DNA of 64,000 bases from Lachnoclostridium sp. UBA7215 (GCA_002490465.1 DKUB01000098.1:10657-74656), one strand, 5' to 3'. Shown: positions 34,870 through 44,399, numbered from the stretch's first letter. The notes: a model not told the origin generated them from the sequence alone. Numbers and translations: made by a program.

Positions 34870-36384
34870 ATGGCAACATCAACTTATGCCACCATTGATC
34901 TTGCTTCTCATGAACTTTCACTTAAAATTTATGAGTTTTCAAAGCATCATGGCATTCAGGAACTCTCTCATGTTCGCCACAAGCTTCCTATCAGCTCTGA
35001 GGTCTATTCGGGTGGAATTATTTCCTACCAGACAATTGAAGAAATCTGCCGTACCCTAAATGATTTCAAGCGGATATTGGACGAGTGGAAAGTTAATGCC
35101 TGGAAAATCTACGCAACCGGTACACTACGGGATGCCGCTAATGCTCTTGTAGTAGTTGACCAAATAAAAATACAAACAGGATTTAATATTAAAATTTTAG
35201 GAAATAGCGAAACACGCTTTCTTTATTATAAAGCACTGGCACTGCGGGATCCTGACTTTCATGTAATGATACAGGAGGGAACTCTGATTGTCGATATTGG
35301 GGGCGGAAGTGTACAGCTCTCTATTTTCCATGAAGGCAAACTGTGCGCTACACAGAATCTCCTTCTTGGTGCTTCCCGTATCCAGGAACTTTTACAGGTT
35401 ATGCAGGGAGAAGCATATGATTTTCATGCTCTGATTGATGAATATATAGAAAAAGATTTAATTTTATTCAAAAAATTATATTTGGATTCAATTACTATTA
35501 ATCACATAATTGCAGTGGGAGAAATGATTCCTGAAATATATTATTTCTTTAAAAATGAAAAACCGGATTTTGATGGTAAACTCCCCCATAAAGTTTTACA
35601 TCGGGGTTATCTGGCAAGATCTGCGAATCCGGAAATTACAGGCCTTACCACTCCAACTTTACTTCTTTGCCGCAAAATCGCCAGCCTGACCGGATGTGAA
35701 GAAGTTACCCTGACAAAAATTGATTTGTGTGACAGCATGATGGCAGAATATGCAGAAAAGAAATTCCGCCTCCGGTCCTCTCATGATTTTACAGAGGATA
35801 TCCTCTCTACATCCCGCAATATTGCACGCAAGTACAAAGTAGATATGCTGCATGTAGAAAATGTGGAAACACTGGCTCTCCAGATTTTTGACCGTATCCG
35901 GAAACTTCACGGGCTTGGCAGGAGAGAACGGCTTCTCTTACAAATTGCTGTTATCCTGCACAGCTGCGGGACATATATTAATGAAATCCAGTCGAGAGAA
36001 TGCTCCTACCGCATTATTATGTCAACAGAAATCATTGGTATTTCCCACCAGGAGCAGACTCTGATTGCCAACACGGTCAGGTATAACAGCAGTGCCTTTC
36101 CACGCTATGAAGATTTGGACGAGGATTTCAGCCGGGATGAATATATTACAATGGTAAAGTTAAATGCAATTTTAAAAACTGCGAATGTTCTGGATAAAAG
36201 CAATCGCCATAAAATAAAAAATGTCGGCGTCACACTTCAGGATGGGATTCTCACCATCACTGCAGACACAATGGAAGATATCACTTTAGAAAAAGGATTA
36301 TTCCACCGGAAGGCTGACGTATTTCAGGATGTATTTGGCATCCGCCCAATGTTAAAACAAAAAAGGAGTGGTAAAAATGGATAA
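34870..36384 (+). CDS. ppx: Ppx/GppA family phosphatase with C-terminal HD-like domain
   Basis: The 504-residue product has the ASKHA-type start ATIDLASHELSLKIYEF, ATGTLRDAANA, the phosphate loop VDIGGGSVQLSIF and a C-terminal region (about 310-500) with HD-like helices. It should split inorganic polyphosphate or pppGpp. Its stop overlaps the ppk start by 8 bases, so the breakdown and synthesis enzymes are coupled. GGAGG lies before the ATG. The promoter region adjoins the second giant-hairpin element. Confidence 0.88.
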   Translation: MATSTYATIDLASHELSLKIYEFSKHHGIQELSHVRHKLPISSEVYSGGIISYQTIEEICRTLNDFKRILDEWKVNAWKIYATGTLRDAANALVVVDQIKIQTGFNIKILGNSETRFLYYKALALRDPDFHVMIQEGTLIVDIGGGSVQLSIFHEGKLCATQNLLLGASRIQELLQVMQGEAYDFHALIDEYIEKDLILFKKLYLDSITINHIIAVGEMIPEIYYFFKNEKPDFDGKLPHKVLHRGYLARSANPEITGLTTPTLLLCRKIASLTGCEEVTLTKIDLCDSMMAEYAEKKFRLRSSHDFTEDILSTSRNIARKYKVDMLHVENVETLALQIFDRIRKLHGLGRRERLLLQIAVILHSCGTYINEIQSRECSYRIIMSTEIIGISHQEQTLIANTVRYNSSAFPRYEDLDEDFSRDEYITMVKLNAILKTANVLDKSNRHKIKNVGVTLQDGILTITADTMEDITLEKGLFHRKADVFQDVFGIRPMLKQKRSGKNG

Positions 36385-38461
36385 AACACTTTCGCTTTCA
36401 GAAAAATTTTATAATCGGGAACTCAGCTGGCTTGACTTTAATTACCGCGTTCTCTCAGAGGCGAGGGATAAACACATTCCCCTTATGGAGCGCCTGAAGT
36501 TTTTGAGTATAACAGCCTCTAATCTGGATGAATTTTTTATGATTCGTGTCGCATCCCTGATTGACCAGGTGCATGCCGGATATACAAAAAAGGATATTGC
36601 CGGAATGACAAGTAAGGAACAAATTACGGCGATTTTTAAAAAAACCCATAAATTTGCCACTTCACAGTATTCTACATACAACCGCTCCTTTTTGCCTACT
36701 CTAAAAAAAGAGGGATTAAAAATCGTGACGGAGTATGAAAAGCTTACGGAAAAACAAGCCGAGTATGTAGATACTTATTTTATGCAGGAAGTATTCCCTG
36801 TCCTCACACCGATGGCAGTAGACTCCTCGCGGCCATTCCCGCTTATCCGCAACAAATCGCTGAATATCGGGGCGCTGCTTATGGATAAAAAGAAAAAGGA
36901 CACCATTGACTTTGCCACCGTACAGGTTCCTTCGGGTCTGCCGCGCGTTGTCACAATCCCTGCAGACGAAGATAACTGCATGACCATTATTCTTTTGGAA
37001 CAAATCATAGAAAAAAATATCCAAAAGCTCTTTTTAAATTATAAAGTCCTCTGTGCTACCCCATTCCGTGTTATGAGAAATGCGGATTTGACCATTGATG
37101 AGGATGAGGCAGCTGACCTTCTTGTGGAAATCGAAAAACAGCTGAAAAAACGCCAATGGGGAGAGGTAATCCGGCTTGAAGTGGAGGAGCCAATTGATAA
37201 GCGGCTGTTAAAGGTTCTGCGAAGGGATCTGAACATGAGCGAGGATGCTATTTACCGCCTAAATGGCCCGCTTGACCTTACCTTCTTAATGAAAGTATAT
37301 GATATTGAAGGATTTGACCATTTAAAAGAACCGCCATACCAGCCACAGCATCCGAAAATGTTAGTTCCCGGCAAAAATCTGTTTGAGCAAATCCGTGAGC
37401 GGGATATTCTGCTACACCATCCTTATGAATCATTTGACCCGGTTGTCCATTTTGTCCGACTCGCTGCCAAAGATCCGGATGTCCTTGCTATAAAACAGAC
37501 CCTGTACCGCGTCAGCAGCCACTCTCCTATTATTGCAGCACTGGCAGAGGCGGCAGAAAACGGTAAACAGGTTTCTGTTCTTGTTGAACTAAAGGCACGT
37601 TTTGATGAAGAAAATAATATTGTCTGGGCCAAAATGCTTGAGAAAGCAGGCTGCCACGTTATTTACGGCCTTGTAGGACTTAAGACCCACAGCAAAATTA
37701 CACTTGTGGTCCGCCGGGAAGAAGACGGTATTCGCCGCTATGTCCATCTCGGTACTGGAAACTATAATGATTCAACAGCAAGATTATATACTGATATGGG
37801 TATGTTTACCTGCAAATACCAGTACGGCGAGGACGCAACTGCTGTATTCAATATGTTATCCGGCTATTCGGAACCGCTGACCTGGAACAAACTGGCACTG
37901 GCGCCACTCTGGCTGCGGGATAAGTTTTTGGGACTGATTGCAAGAGAACGTGAAAACGCCCAAAAAGGGCGTCCGGCCAAAATTATTGCCAAAATGAATT
38001 CCCTCTGTGATTCCGGAATTATCGAAGCCCTTTATGATGCCTCCGGTGCCGGAGTAGAAATTCAATTAATTGTCCGTGGTATCTGCTGCCTGAAAGCGGG
38101 CATTCCGGAACTCAGCGAAAATATTCATGTGCGCTCCATCGTGGGAACATTCCTTGAGCACTCACGCATTTTCTACTTTGAAAATAACGGGGAGCCGGAA
38201 TACTATATGGGAAGTGCCGACTGGATGCCACGCAATCTGGATAAAAGAGTCGAAATTCTGTTTCCGGTAGAAGACCCTGTACTAAGAGAAGAAGTCCGGC
38301 ACATCCTCGACATCCAGCTTTCGGATACAAAAAAGGCTCACATCCTCATGCCGGACGGGCACTATGAAAAAGTGGATCAGAGAGGAAAAACCCCTCTCAA
38401 TGCACAGATGTATTTCTGCAAACAGGCTATGGATTCCGATACCCCGTCTAATCGCAAATAA
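36377..38461 (+). CDS. ppk: Polyphosphate kinase 1
   Basis: PPK1 polymerises the gamma-phosphate of ATP into polyphosphate at the membrane. The 694-residue product has the N-domain NRELSWLDFNYRVLSEA, the catalytic C1/C2 domains with VELKARFDEENNI, KTHSKI (phosphorylated His), LGTGNYND and a second His in FLEHSRIFYF, and GSADWMPRNLDKRVE. AAGGAG precedes the ATG at 36377. Its end overlaps the convergent RNase H gene by 14 bases. Confidence 0.95.
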   Translation: MDKTLSLSEKFYNRELSWLDFNYRVLSEARDKHIPLMERLKFLSITASNLDEFFMIRVASLIDQVHAGYTKKDIAGMTSKEQITAIFKKTHKFATSQYSTYNRSFLPTLKKEGLKIVTEYEKLTEKQAEYVDTYFMQEVFPVLTPMAVDSSRPFPLIRNKSLNIGALLMDKKKKDTIDFATVQVPSGLPRVVTIPADEDNCMTIILLEQIIEKNIQKLFLNYKVLCATPFRVMRNADLTIDEDEAADLLVEIEKQLKKRQWGEVIRLEVEEPIDKRLLKVLRRDLNMSEDAIYRLNGPLDLTFLMKVYDIEGFDHLKEPPYQPQHPKMLVPGKNLFEQIRERDILLHHPYESFDPVVHFVRLAAKDPDVLAIKQTLYRVSSHSPIIAALAEAAENGKQVSVLVELKARFDEENNIVWAKMLEKAGCHVIYGLVGLKTHSKITLVVRREEDGIRRYVHLGTGNYNDSTARLYTDMGMFTCKYQYGEDATAVFNMLSGYSEPLTWNKLALAPLWLRDKFLGLIARERENAQKGRPAKIIAKMNSLCDSGIIEALYDASGAGVEIQLIVRGICCLKAGIPELSENIHVRSIVGTFLEHSRIFYFENNGEPEYYMGSADWMPRNLDKRVEILFPVEDPVLREEVRHILDIQLSDTKKAHILMPDGHYEKVDQRGKTPLNAQMYFCKQAMDSDTPSNRK

Positions 38462-39125
38462 GAGCCTCTTTTGCCAGTTCATCCGCAAGGTCATTCCATT
38501 TATCACCGGAATGACCTTTTACTTTTGTAAAGGAAATCCGGATTTTGGGCTTTATCGAATCATAATAAGCTTTATAAGCCCTTGTCCCCTCTTTATTTGT
38601 TTTCCAATATCCCAGACACCACGCCGCAATTCCCTCATAATCGTGATAAATAGCAAGACTCTCCGCCCCCCTTGACAAGGCCTCCCGCATCGCCAGCTCT
38701 GCTCCTAACAGCTCTCCGGCCACATTGCGCATCTGTGCCAGTTCCTCATTATCCCCTTTTCTGGAAATATGTATTTCCTCCCCTTCAAAAAACAGAACCA
38801 CTCCACAGCTATACTCCCCCGTAACGGCCTGATAACTCCCGTCCACATATGCTGCGGCCATACCGGGCCCGATAACCGGTATATCTGTCATATTTTCCCC
38901 CGCATATTCGTCGGATGGATGACCAGCCCGGTTATCAGCATCCAGACCTGCCTGACTGGCAGGGTCCTGACTGGCATCCACAAAACACAGTGCCTCCTCC
39001 CTGGTCGGAAAGCTCTTAAATACTGCATTTGAAACACCTTCCACCTGGCTCCTGCACTCTTCCCATGTCTCATATACGCCGGGTATTTTACCATGTTTCA
39101 CCGCATAATATTTTTTTTTCCCCAT
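38448..39125 (-). CDS. rnhA: Ribonuclease H with N-terminal viroplasmin-type RNA/DNA-binding domain
   Basis: The 225-residue product begins with the caulimovirus-VI-like hybrid-binding domain (MGKKKYYAVKHGKIPGVYETWEECRSQVEG and FKSFPTREEAL, about 1-50), a spacer of about 40 residues rich in Asp/Gly, then the RNase H domain (AAYVDGSYQAVTGEYSCGVV with the first Asp, AELLGAELAMREAL, HDYEGIAAW, VKGHSGDKWNDLAD). It would remove RNA from RNA/DNA hybrids. The ATG at 39125 has GGAGG upstream. Confidence 0.9.
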   Translation of the reverse strand: MGKKKYYAVKHGKIPGVYETWEECRSQVEGVSNAVFKSFPTREEALCFVDASQDPASQAGLDADNRAGHPSDEYAGENMTDIPVIGPGMAAAYVDGSYQAVTGEYSCGVVLFFEGEEIHISRKGDNEELAQMRNVAGELLGAELAMREALSRGAESLAIYHDYEGIAAWCLGYWKTNKEGTRAYKAYYDSIKPKIRISFTKVKGHSGDKWNDLADELAKEALICD

Positions 39126-39187
39126 CACAAAAACCTCCAATTAAACATATAATTAGTATTAACTTTAGCACAAAGAAGGAAACCAAT

Positions 39188-39760
39188 ATGCCCATTCGCA
39201 TTTTTATTGATCAGGGACATAATCCCTATGGCTTCAATGCCGGCGCAGAAGGATTCGGGTTAAGGGAACAGGATATCACCTATACGGTAGGAGCTTACCT
39301 GTCCGATATTCTCAATGCCGATCCCCGTTTTACCGCTACGACTTCCCGGAAAAATCCGGAAGAAATACTCGGCTACGATAACAGCTCAAGCCTGCGGGAA
39401 CGGGTTGAGATGGCAAACGCCTGGGGAGCAGATTATTTTTTGAGTATCCATGTCAATGCCAATGTCAATCCGGCCATCAATGGCACAGAAGCCTATGTAT
39501 ACCGTGAGAACTCAGAAGCCTATTATCTTGGTGATGATATTGTAAAAGAAATCGTAAGACGGTTAGGAACAAAAAATAATGGCGTCTATGCCCGCCCATC
39601 CCTCTATGTTTTACGGCGGACTAATATGCCCGCCGTACTGATTGAACTTGCTTATATTTCCAATTATGAGGATGCCACTCTTTTATCAGAGGAACCCTAC
39701 GCTTTTGCCTATGCCATATATGTAGGACTTCTGAATTACCTTGAACTTCCACAAATCTAA
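39188..39760 (+). CDS. N-acetylmuramoyl-L-alanine amidase (Amidase_3)
   Basis: The 190-residue product is a lone Amidase_3 zinc domain: IFIDQGHNPYGFNAGAEGFG (first His), SSSLRERVEMANAWGADYFLSIHVNANVN (second His) and a final AVLIELAYISN (catalytic Glu). It cuts between MurNAc and L-Ala. There is no signal peptide, so it may act inside the cell (for example in spores) or be exported by another route. The ATG at 39188 has AAGGA upstream. It overlaps the convergent uppP gene by 4 bases. Confidence 0.87.
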   Translation: MPIRIFIDQGHNPYGFNAGAEGFGLREQDITYTVGAYLSDILNADPRFTATTSRKNPEEILGYDNSSSLRERVEMANAWGADYFLSIHVNANVNPAINGTEAYVYRENSEAYYLGDDIVKEIVRRLGTKNNGVYARPSLYVLRRTNMPAVLIELAYISNYEDATLLSEEPYAFAYAIYVGLLNYLELPQI

Positions 39761-40605
39761 ACCACTGCCTCCTGTGTAATAATAAAATACAAAAGAACAA
39801 TTACCCCCAGCACAATCCGATAATAACCAAATGCTGTAAAGTCATGCTTGCGAATATAGTTCATTAAAAACTTAATGGCAAACAGGGAAACAAAAAATGC
39901 CACTGCCATTCCCACAACAAGAGCCACAATCCCCATTGTACCAAAGGCAAACCCGCCCTTTACAATTTTTAATAAACTGGCGCCAAACATAACCGGAATC
40001 GCAAGATAAAAGGTAAATTCTGCTGCCGCCCCACGGGATACACCAATTAACAGTGCCCCCAAAATCGTCGCCCCCGAACGGGATGTCCCCGGCACAATTG
40101 CTGCCAACAGCTGGAATATTCCTATCATAATCGCCGTATTGTACCCGATTTCTGCCACCGTACCAATTGCCGGCCGCCGCCCTTTATTCCATTTTTCAAT
40201 AATGATAAACAATACACCATATATGATGAGTGCTCCGGCAACAACTATCGCATTATAAAACATATCATCAATAAGGTCATCAAATAACACACCAACAACC
40301 GCCGCCGGCAGGCAGGCAACAATAATCTTAAACCACAACTGCATAATCTGCATTTTCACAAACGGTTCCCCGTTTTTCTTTGAATGAAAATTAAAGGGCC
40401 AGATTCGCTCCCAGAACACAAGGACTACAGCCAATATCGCACCTAACTGGACAACAACCAGAAACATTTCCTGAAAATCTTTATTTGAAAAACTTAAAAA
40501 CTGGTTTACTAAAATCATATGTCCTGTACTGCTGATTGGAAGCCATTCTGTTATCCCTTCCACAATTCCTAATATGGCAGCAATAATCACATCAAAAAAT
40601 TCCAT
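39757..40605 (-). CDS. uppP: Undecaprenyl-diphosphatase UppP (BacA)
   Basis: UppP recycles undecaprenyl diphosphate to the monophosphate carrier for wall synthesis. The 282-residue membrane protein has GIVEGITEWLPISSTGHMILV and the second signature AAIVPGTSRSGATILGALL, the two catalytic motifs of the family. The ATG at 40605 (MEFFDV) has GGAGGG upstream; a start four residues earlier is not supported. It is convergent with the amidase gene. Confidence 0.94.
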   Translation of the reverse strand: MEFFDVIIAAILGIVEGITEWLPISSTGHMILVNQFLSFSNKDFQEMFLVVVQLGAILAVVLVFWERIWPFNFHSKKNGEPFVKMQIMQLWFKIIVACLPAAVVGVLFDDLIDDMFYNAIVVAGALIIYGVLFIIIEKWNKGRRPAIGTVAEIGYNTAIMIGIFQLLAAIVPGTSRSGATILGALLIGVSRGAAAEFTFYLAIPVMFGASLLKIVKGGFAFGTMGIVALVVGMAVAFFVSLFAIKFLMNYIRKHDFTAFGYYRIVLGVIVLLYFIITQEAVV

Positions 40606-40682
40606 ATTTCCCTCCATCTATAACACTATTTGCGAATAAACCATTATGCTTTATCTTATCACAACCACTCTATAATCACAAG

Positions 40683-40711
40683 TTGCAAATTTAACAAAAA
40701 TATTGTAAAAT
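40683..40711 (+). promoter_or_regulatory. Promoter of the phospholipid operon
   Basis: TTGCAA (40683-40688) and TAAAAT (40706-40711) with a 17-base spacer lie 43 bases before the PAP2 gene. Confidence 0.65.
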
Positions 40712-40753
40712 GAATTTTGTGTGAATTAAATTACAAAGAAAAAGGATGGGACT

Positions 40754-41449
40754 ATGCAAAATTGGTTAAAAAAATATATTGACCCAATCTGTCCTCTGTT
40801 TGGAATTATTCCGCTTATATCCTGCTTTGCACTAAATATGCTTGTATACAGCGGCACTATGATTTTATGCAGGGACTGGACGCACTATGACTTAACAACA
40901 GCTTTTGATAAAAGCATCCCGCTTGTTCCGGAGTGGATCTATATTTATTTTGGCTGTTATCTTTTCTGGGTTGTTAACTATATCATGGCTGCACGGATTC
41001 ACCGGGAAAACAAAACTGCCTTTTATCGTTTTGTTGCTACCGATATGATGTCGCGTCTGGTATGTGCCGTATTTTATCTGGGATTTCCAACAACCAATAT
41101 CCGTCCGGAATTTATACCTGAAGGCCTCAGCGGGCATTTACTTTCTTTTTTGTATAAGATAGATCAGCCAACAAACCTGTTTCCATCCATACACTGTTTA
41201 GTCAGCTGGCTTTGTTTTATCGGCATCCGCAGCAGTAAGCAAGTATCTCTTTCCTATAAGATTTTTTCCTGCATATTTGCTCTATTAGTAGTTGCTTCCA
41301 CACAATTTACAAAACAGCACTATATTGCCGATGCTGTTGCAGGTCTTCTATTTGCAGAACTGCTCTGGCTTCTGAATCAAAAAACCTGTATTTATCAGTT
41401 TATTCAAAAACCATTTGAGTATTTGAACCATAAACTACAGCTAGACTAA
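40754..41449 (+). CDS. PAP2-family membrane phosphatase
   Basis: The 231-residue product has six likely membrane helices and the PAP2 phosphatase motifs FPSIHCLVSW (second, His) and TKQHYIADAVAG (third, His and Asp); the first motif (KxxxxxxRP) is not evident, where RPEFIPEGLSG may be a remnant. Such proteins dephosphorylate phosphatidate, PGP or undecaprenyl diphosphate, or act as inositol phosphotransferases. Position at the head of a phospholipid operon suggests a lipid substrate. Confidence 0.8.
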   Translation: MQNWLKKYIDPICPLFGIIPLISCFALNMLVYSGTMILCRDWTHYDLTTAFDKSIPLVPEWIYIYFGCYLFWVVNYIMAARIHRENKTAFYRFVATDMMSRLVCAVFYLGFPTTNIRPEFIPEGLSGHLLSFLYKIDQPTNLFPSIHCLVSWLCFIGIRSSKQVSLSYKIFSCIFALLVVASTQFTKQHYIADAVAGLLFAELLWLLNQKTCIYQFIQKPFEYLNHKLQLD

Positions 41450-41460
41450 AGGAGAATGTT

Positions 41461-42513
41461 GTGAACAGTAAGCTACGAAAAAACCTGTTAAACGCCCTGT
41501 TTTTATTTGCCCTTTTAGGTATTACGGTCTGGGCGGTTTTTAAAGATCAGGATTTAGGACACATTATTGATACACTGGCAGGAGTAGCTCCCATTTATCT
41601 GGTGATTGGTTTTGTCCTCGTCATATTATATGTATGCAGTGAATCTGTTATCATCAAATACCTGCTTGCTATTGTACAGATACGGGTACCGCTTATCAAT
41701 TGCATCCGTTATTCCTTTGTGGGTTTTTTTTACAGCTGCATCACCCCCTCCGCAACCGGGGGACAGCCAATGCAGATTTTTTATATGAAACGTCAGAATA
41801 TTGACATACCGACAGCCTCTATCATACTTATGTTAGTTACGGTAGAGTACAAATTTGTGCTTGTTTTTATCGGGCTTGCCATATCAATTTTCGGACAGGG
41901 ATTTATTCATCAGTATATGGGCACAGAGGTACGTTTTTTTCTGTATCTGGGAATTGCGCTGAATGTTTTTTGCGTATCCTTCATGAGTTTTTTGATTTTT
42001 TTACCGGAAACAGCGAAATTCCTTATTTTAAAAGGATTTGCCCTCCTAAAAAAACTGCATATTATGAAAGAAAAAAACAATCGTACGGAACGGCTGAACA
42101 AGTCAATGGAACTTTATAAAAATGCCTCTGTATTTCTTCGGAGCAATCGGCTGGCCATCCTGAATACGACAATAATTTCCTTTGCACAGCGCTTCTTTTT
42201 GTTTTTTATTACTTATATTACTTACCGGAGTTTTGGACTCCACACAGAAAACGCAATAACGATTACTTTACTGCAATCCGTTATATCAATTTCTGTAGAT
42301 ATGCTGCCTCTTCCAGGTGGAATGGGTATCAGCGAGCGACTGTACCTGCTGATTTTTATTCCTGTTTTCGGTTCGGCAGCGGCAGCAACTGCCTCCCTGC
42401 TTATGAGCAGAGGCTTTAGCTATTATATATTAATTCTTGTCAGTGGTATTATTTCCCTGATTACCCACTTGACCGTCCGGGGACCAGAGGCAATGTCTCC
42501 CAGGCAAAAATAA
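41461..42513 (+). CDS. Lysylphosphatidylglycerol synthase-like / UPF0104 membrane protein
   Basis: A 350-residue membrane protein with about eight helices and the flippase-type family motifs SCITPSATGGQPMQIFYMKRQ and DMLPLPGGMGISERL. It corresponds to the membrane half of MprF (LPG synthase/flippase) without the aminoacyltransferase domain, so lipid or polymer movement across the membrane is plausible. The start is a GTG with AAAGGAG upstream, 11 bases after the PAP2 gene. Confidence 0.85.
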   Translation: MNSKLRKNLLNALFLFALLGITVWAVFKDQDLGHIIDTLAGVAPIYLVIGFVLVILYVCSESVIIKYLLAIVQIRVPLINCIRYSFVGFFYSCITPSATGGQPMQIFYMKRQNIDIPTASIILMLVTVEYKFVLVFIGLAISIFGQGFIHQYMGTEVRFFLYLGIALNVFCVSFMSFLIFLPETAKFLILKGFALLKKLHIMKEKNNRTERLNKSMELYKNASVFLRSNRLAILNTTIISFAQRFFLFFITYITYRSFGLHTENAITITLLQSVISISVDMLPLPGGMGISERLYLLIFIPVFGSAAAATASLLMSRGFSYYILILVSGIISLITHLTVRGPEAMSPRQK

Positions 42514-42549
42514 CTGAAACCGCAATTATTAATAAATGGAGGAGGATTT

Positions 42550-43176
42550 ATGATTGGATATTATAATTATTCTGTATTGGTAACCTATCTTGGCGTGGCG
42601 CTATCTGTCATCGGCATGTCACTCGCCTGTAATGGAAGATATGAATATGCTATCCTGTGCCTTGCCCTTGCAGGAGCCTGTGACACTTTTGATGGAAAAA
42701 TTGCCCGCTCGATGAAAAACCGTACAAGAGAAATGGAGATTTTCGGAGTACAGATTGATTCTCTGTGTGATCTTGTATGTTTTGGTGTTACCCCGGCTGT
42801 TATTTCTTATCACATGGGATTAAACACTGTATGGGGCATTGCAATAGAAATTGTATTTGTCTTGTGCGGCGTTATCCGTCTTGCTTTCTTTAACGTACAG
42901 GAAGAATTAAAACATACAAATCCAAAGACGGAAAACGGCAAAAGCTATTTTCGGGGACTCCCTATTACCAGCATCACGATTATATTCCCGATTGTTTATC
43001 TTTTTCATCCGCTGGTCAAACACGAAATATTTACCATCATACTGGCATTAATGCTTTTAATTGTCGCTTTTCTGTATATTCTTGATTTCAAAATAAAAAA
43101 ACCGGGAAACGGCGTTATCGCTGTCCTGATGATTTTTGTTGCCATTGTAATGCTCCGAGTATTAAATATTATTTGA
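42550..43176 (+). CDS. pssA: CDP-diacylglycerol-serine O-phosphatidyltransferase
   Basis: The 208-residue membrane enzyme has the CDP-alcohol phosphatidyltransferase motif spread over ACDTFDGKIARSMKN, EIFGVQIDSLCDLVCFG (DGxxAR...GxxxD...D), and joins CDP-diacylglycerol with serine. Neighbouring psd confirms the serine route to phosphatidylethanolamine. GGAGGA lies before the ATG. The gap to the previous gene is 36 bases. Confidence 0.92.
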   Translation: MIGYYNYSVLVTYLGVALSVIGMSLACNGRYEYAILCLALAGACDTFDGKIARSMKNRTREMEIFGVQIDSLCDLVCFGVTPAVISYHMGLNTVWGIAIEIVFVLCGVIRLAFFNVQEELKHTNPKTENGKSYFRGLPITSITIIFPIVYLFHPLVKHEIFTIILALMLLIVAFLYILDFKIKKPGNGVIAVLMIFVAIVMLRVLNII

Positions 43177-43198
43177 TTTTTTAGAAAAGAGGATTTGT

Positions 43199-44065
43199 AT
43201 GGATTATATCGATTTAAATGGAAAATTAATAAAAAATAAAACCAGCCAGGACAAACTGCTGGAATTTTTATATACAAATATTTTGGGCCGTATATTATTA
43301 AAGCCACTAACCCATCCAAAAGTATCTGAACTCACTGGGAAACTGCTCTCGACAAACCTCTCAACGGTACTGATACCACCTTTTATCAAAAAACATGATA
43401 TTCACATGGAAGAATATGACACATGCCATTATCGCTCCTTTAATGAATTTTTTACTCGGAAAATTAAAGAACAGGCACGTCCCATTAAAATGGACGCAAA
43501 TATCCTGATTAGTCCTTGTGACTGTCGGGCTTCTGTTTATTCCATACGACCGGACACAACATTTTTTATTAAACACACGGAATACACACTGCGTTCCCTT
43601 TTACGCAGCCGAAAACTTGCAGAGACATTTGAGGGCGGATATCTCTATCTGCTCCGGCTGACGGTAGATGATTATCACCGCTACGTGTACGCAACATCTG
43701 GAAAACAGTCAAAAAATTACTTTATTCCAGGAAGTTTCCACACGGTAAATCCAATTGCTAATGATTATCTCCCTATCTATAAAGAAAACACAAGAGAATA
43801 TACCCTGATTAAAAGCCCTACACTCGGCGAAATCATTCAGATGGAGGTGGGTGCATTAATGGTAGGTCGGATTGTCAATCACAAACAGTCCACAGAGGTA
43901 CAGCAGGGAGAAGAAAAAGGGTACTTTGCGTATGGCGGCTCGACTATCATTGTACTGACAAAAAAGAATACTGTCATTCCCCGCCAGGATTTATTGAGAA
44001 ATTCCGCAAATGGTTATGAGACAAAAGTTTTGCAGGGGCATATGCTGGGAAGTCTTGCAAAATAG
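43199..44065 (+). CDS. psd: Phosphatidylserine decarboxylase
   Basis: The 288-residue proenzyme decarboxylates phosphatidylserine to phosphatidylethanolamine. It has the family NEFFTRKIK segment, ISPCDCRAS, a central DYHRYVYATSG region and the self-cleavage site YGGST (about residues 245-249), where Ser248 would become the pyruvoyl group. Cleavage gives a large beta and a small alpha chain of about 40 residues. It is the last gene of the phospholipid operon and a terminator follows. Confidence 0.93.
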   Translation: MDYIDLNGKLIKNKTSQDKLLEFLYTNILGRILLKPLTHPKVSELTGKLLSTNLSTVLIPPFIKKHDIHMEEYDTCHYRSFNEFFTRKIKEQARPIKMDANILISPCDCRASVYSIRPDTTFFIKHTEYTLRSLLRSRKLAETFEGGYLYLLRLTVDDYHRYVYATSGKQSKNYFIPGSFHTVNPIANDYLPIYKENTREYTLIKSPTLGEIIQMEVGALMVGRIVNHKQSTEVQQGEEKGYFAYGGSTIIVLTKKNTVIPRQDLLRNSANGYETKVLQGHMLGSLAK

Positions 44066-44084
44066 AGCATTTGTATGCTATAAT
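44055..44084 (+). promoter_or_regulatory. Promoter-like sequence at the psd end
   Basis: TTGCAA (44055-44060, inside the last psd codons) and TATAAT (44079-44084) with an 18-base spacer. The expected start (about 44091) is just before a terminator, so a very short RNA or a chance match is possible. Confidence 0.35.
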
Positions 44085-44097
44085 CATTGTGCAGTCT

Positions 44098-44127
44098 GGG
44101 CGGTGACAAGCCCGCCCTTTCTGTTTT
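44098..44127 (+). terminator. Terminator of the phospholipid operon
   Basis: Stem GGGCGG (44098-44103) with CCGCCC (44112-44117), loop TGACAAGC, then TTTCTGTTTT. Confidence 0.85.
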
Positions 44128-44135
44128 CTCCTTAA

Positions 44136-44291
44136 TTATTGTTGGTCTTTCGACATTGCTATCTTATCTAACGTTTCAAGAATTTCTTCCCTTGTATATT
44201 CGCTTTTATCTCCATTTGCAAAAATCAAACGTAATTCATACAATGTAGCCATCTTTGTATCTTGTCTTTCTTTATCCGTCATATCATCCAT
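44136..44291 (-). CDS. Small 51-residue protein of unknown function
   Basis: A short open frame on the minus strand begins MDDMTDKERQDTKMATLYE and ends IAMSKDQQ. It has AAAGGAG before the ATG at normal spacing, its own promoter and a charged, probably helical product with no signal or membrane segment. It is too short for many gene callers. No family is recognised. It lies between the psd terminator and an acidic lipoprotein gene. Confidence 0.65.
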   Translation of the reverse strand: MDDMTDKERQDTKMATLYELRLIFANGDKSEYTREEILETLDKIAMSKDQQ

Positions 44292-44299
44292 ATCTTTCT

Positions 44300-44365
44300 C
44301 CTTTCCCCTTCAGGTTTCGCCTGCCCTCCGCCTTTCGGTTATTGTCAATAACTTCCCTTTCGACA
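44300..44365 (-). other. Hairpins in the leader of the 51-residue gene
   Basis: Minus-strand leader of about 70 bases holds GTTATTGACAATAAC and CAGGCGAAACCTG hairpins between the promoter and the start. No known riboswitch is recognised. Confidence 0.35.
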
Positions 44366-44370
44366 TATTT

Positions 44371-44399
44371 ATTTTAACACATGTTCTACCGTGCATCAA
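44371..44399 (-). promoter_or_regulatory. Promoter of the 51-residue gene
   Basis: TTGATG (44394-44399) and TAAAAT (44371-44376) with a 17-base spacer and an extended TG before the -10. Confidence 0.65.

Noticed and set aside
44055..44127. Small RNA between psd and its terminator
   Set aside because: The promoter would give only a few dozen bases ending in the terminator hairpin, which is too little to claim.
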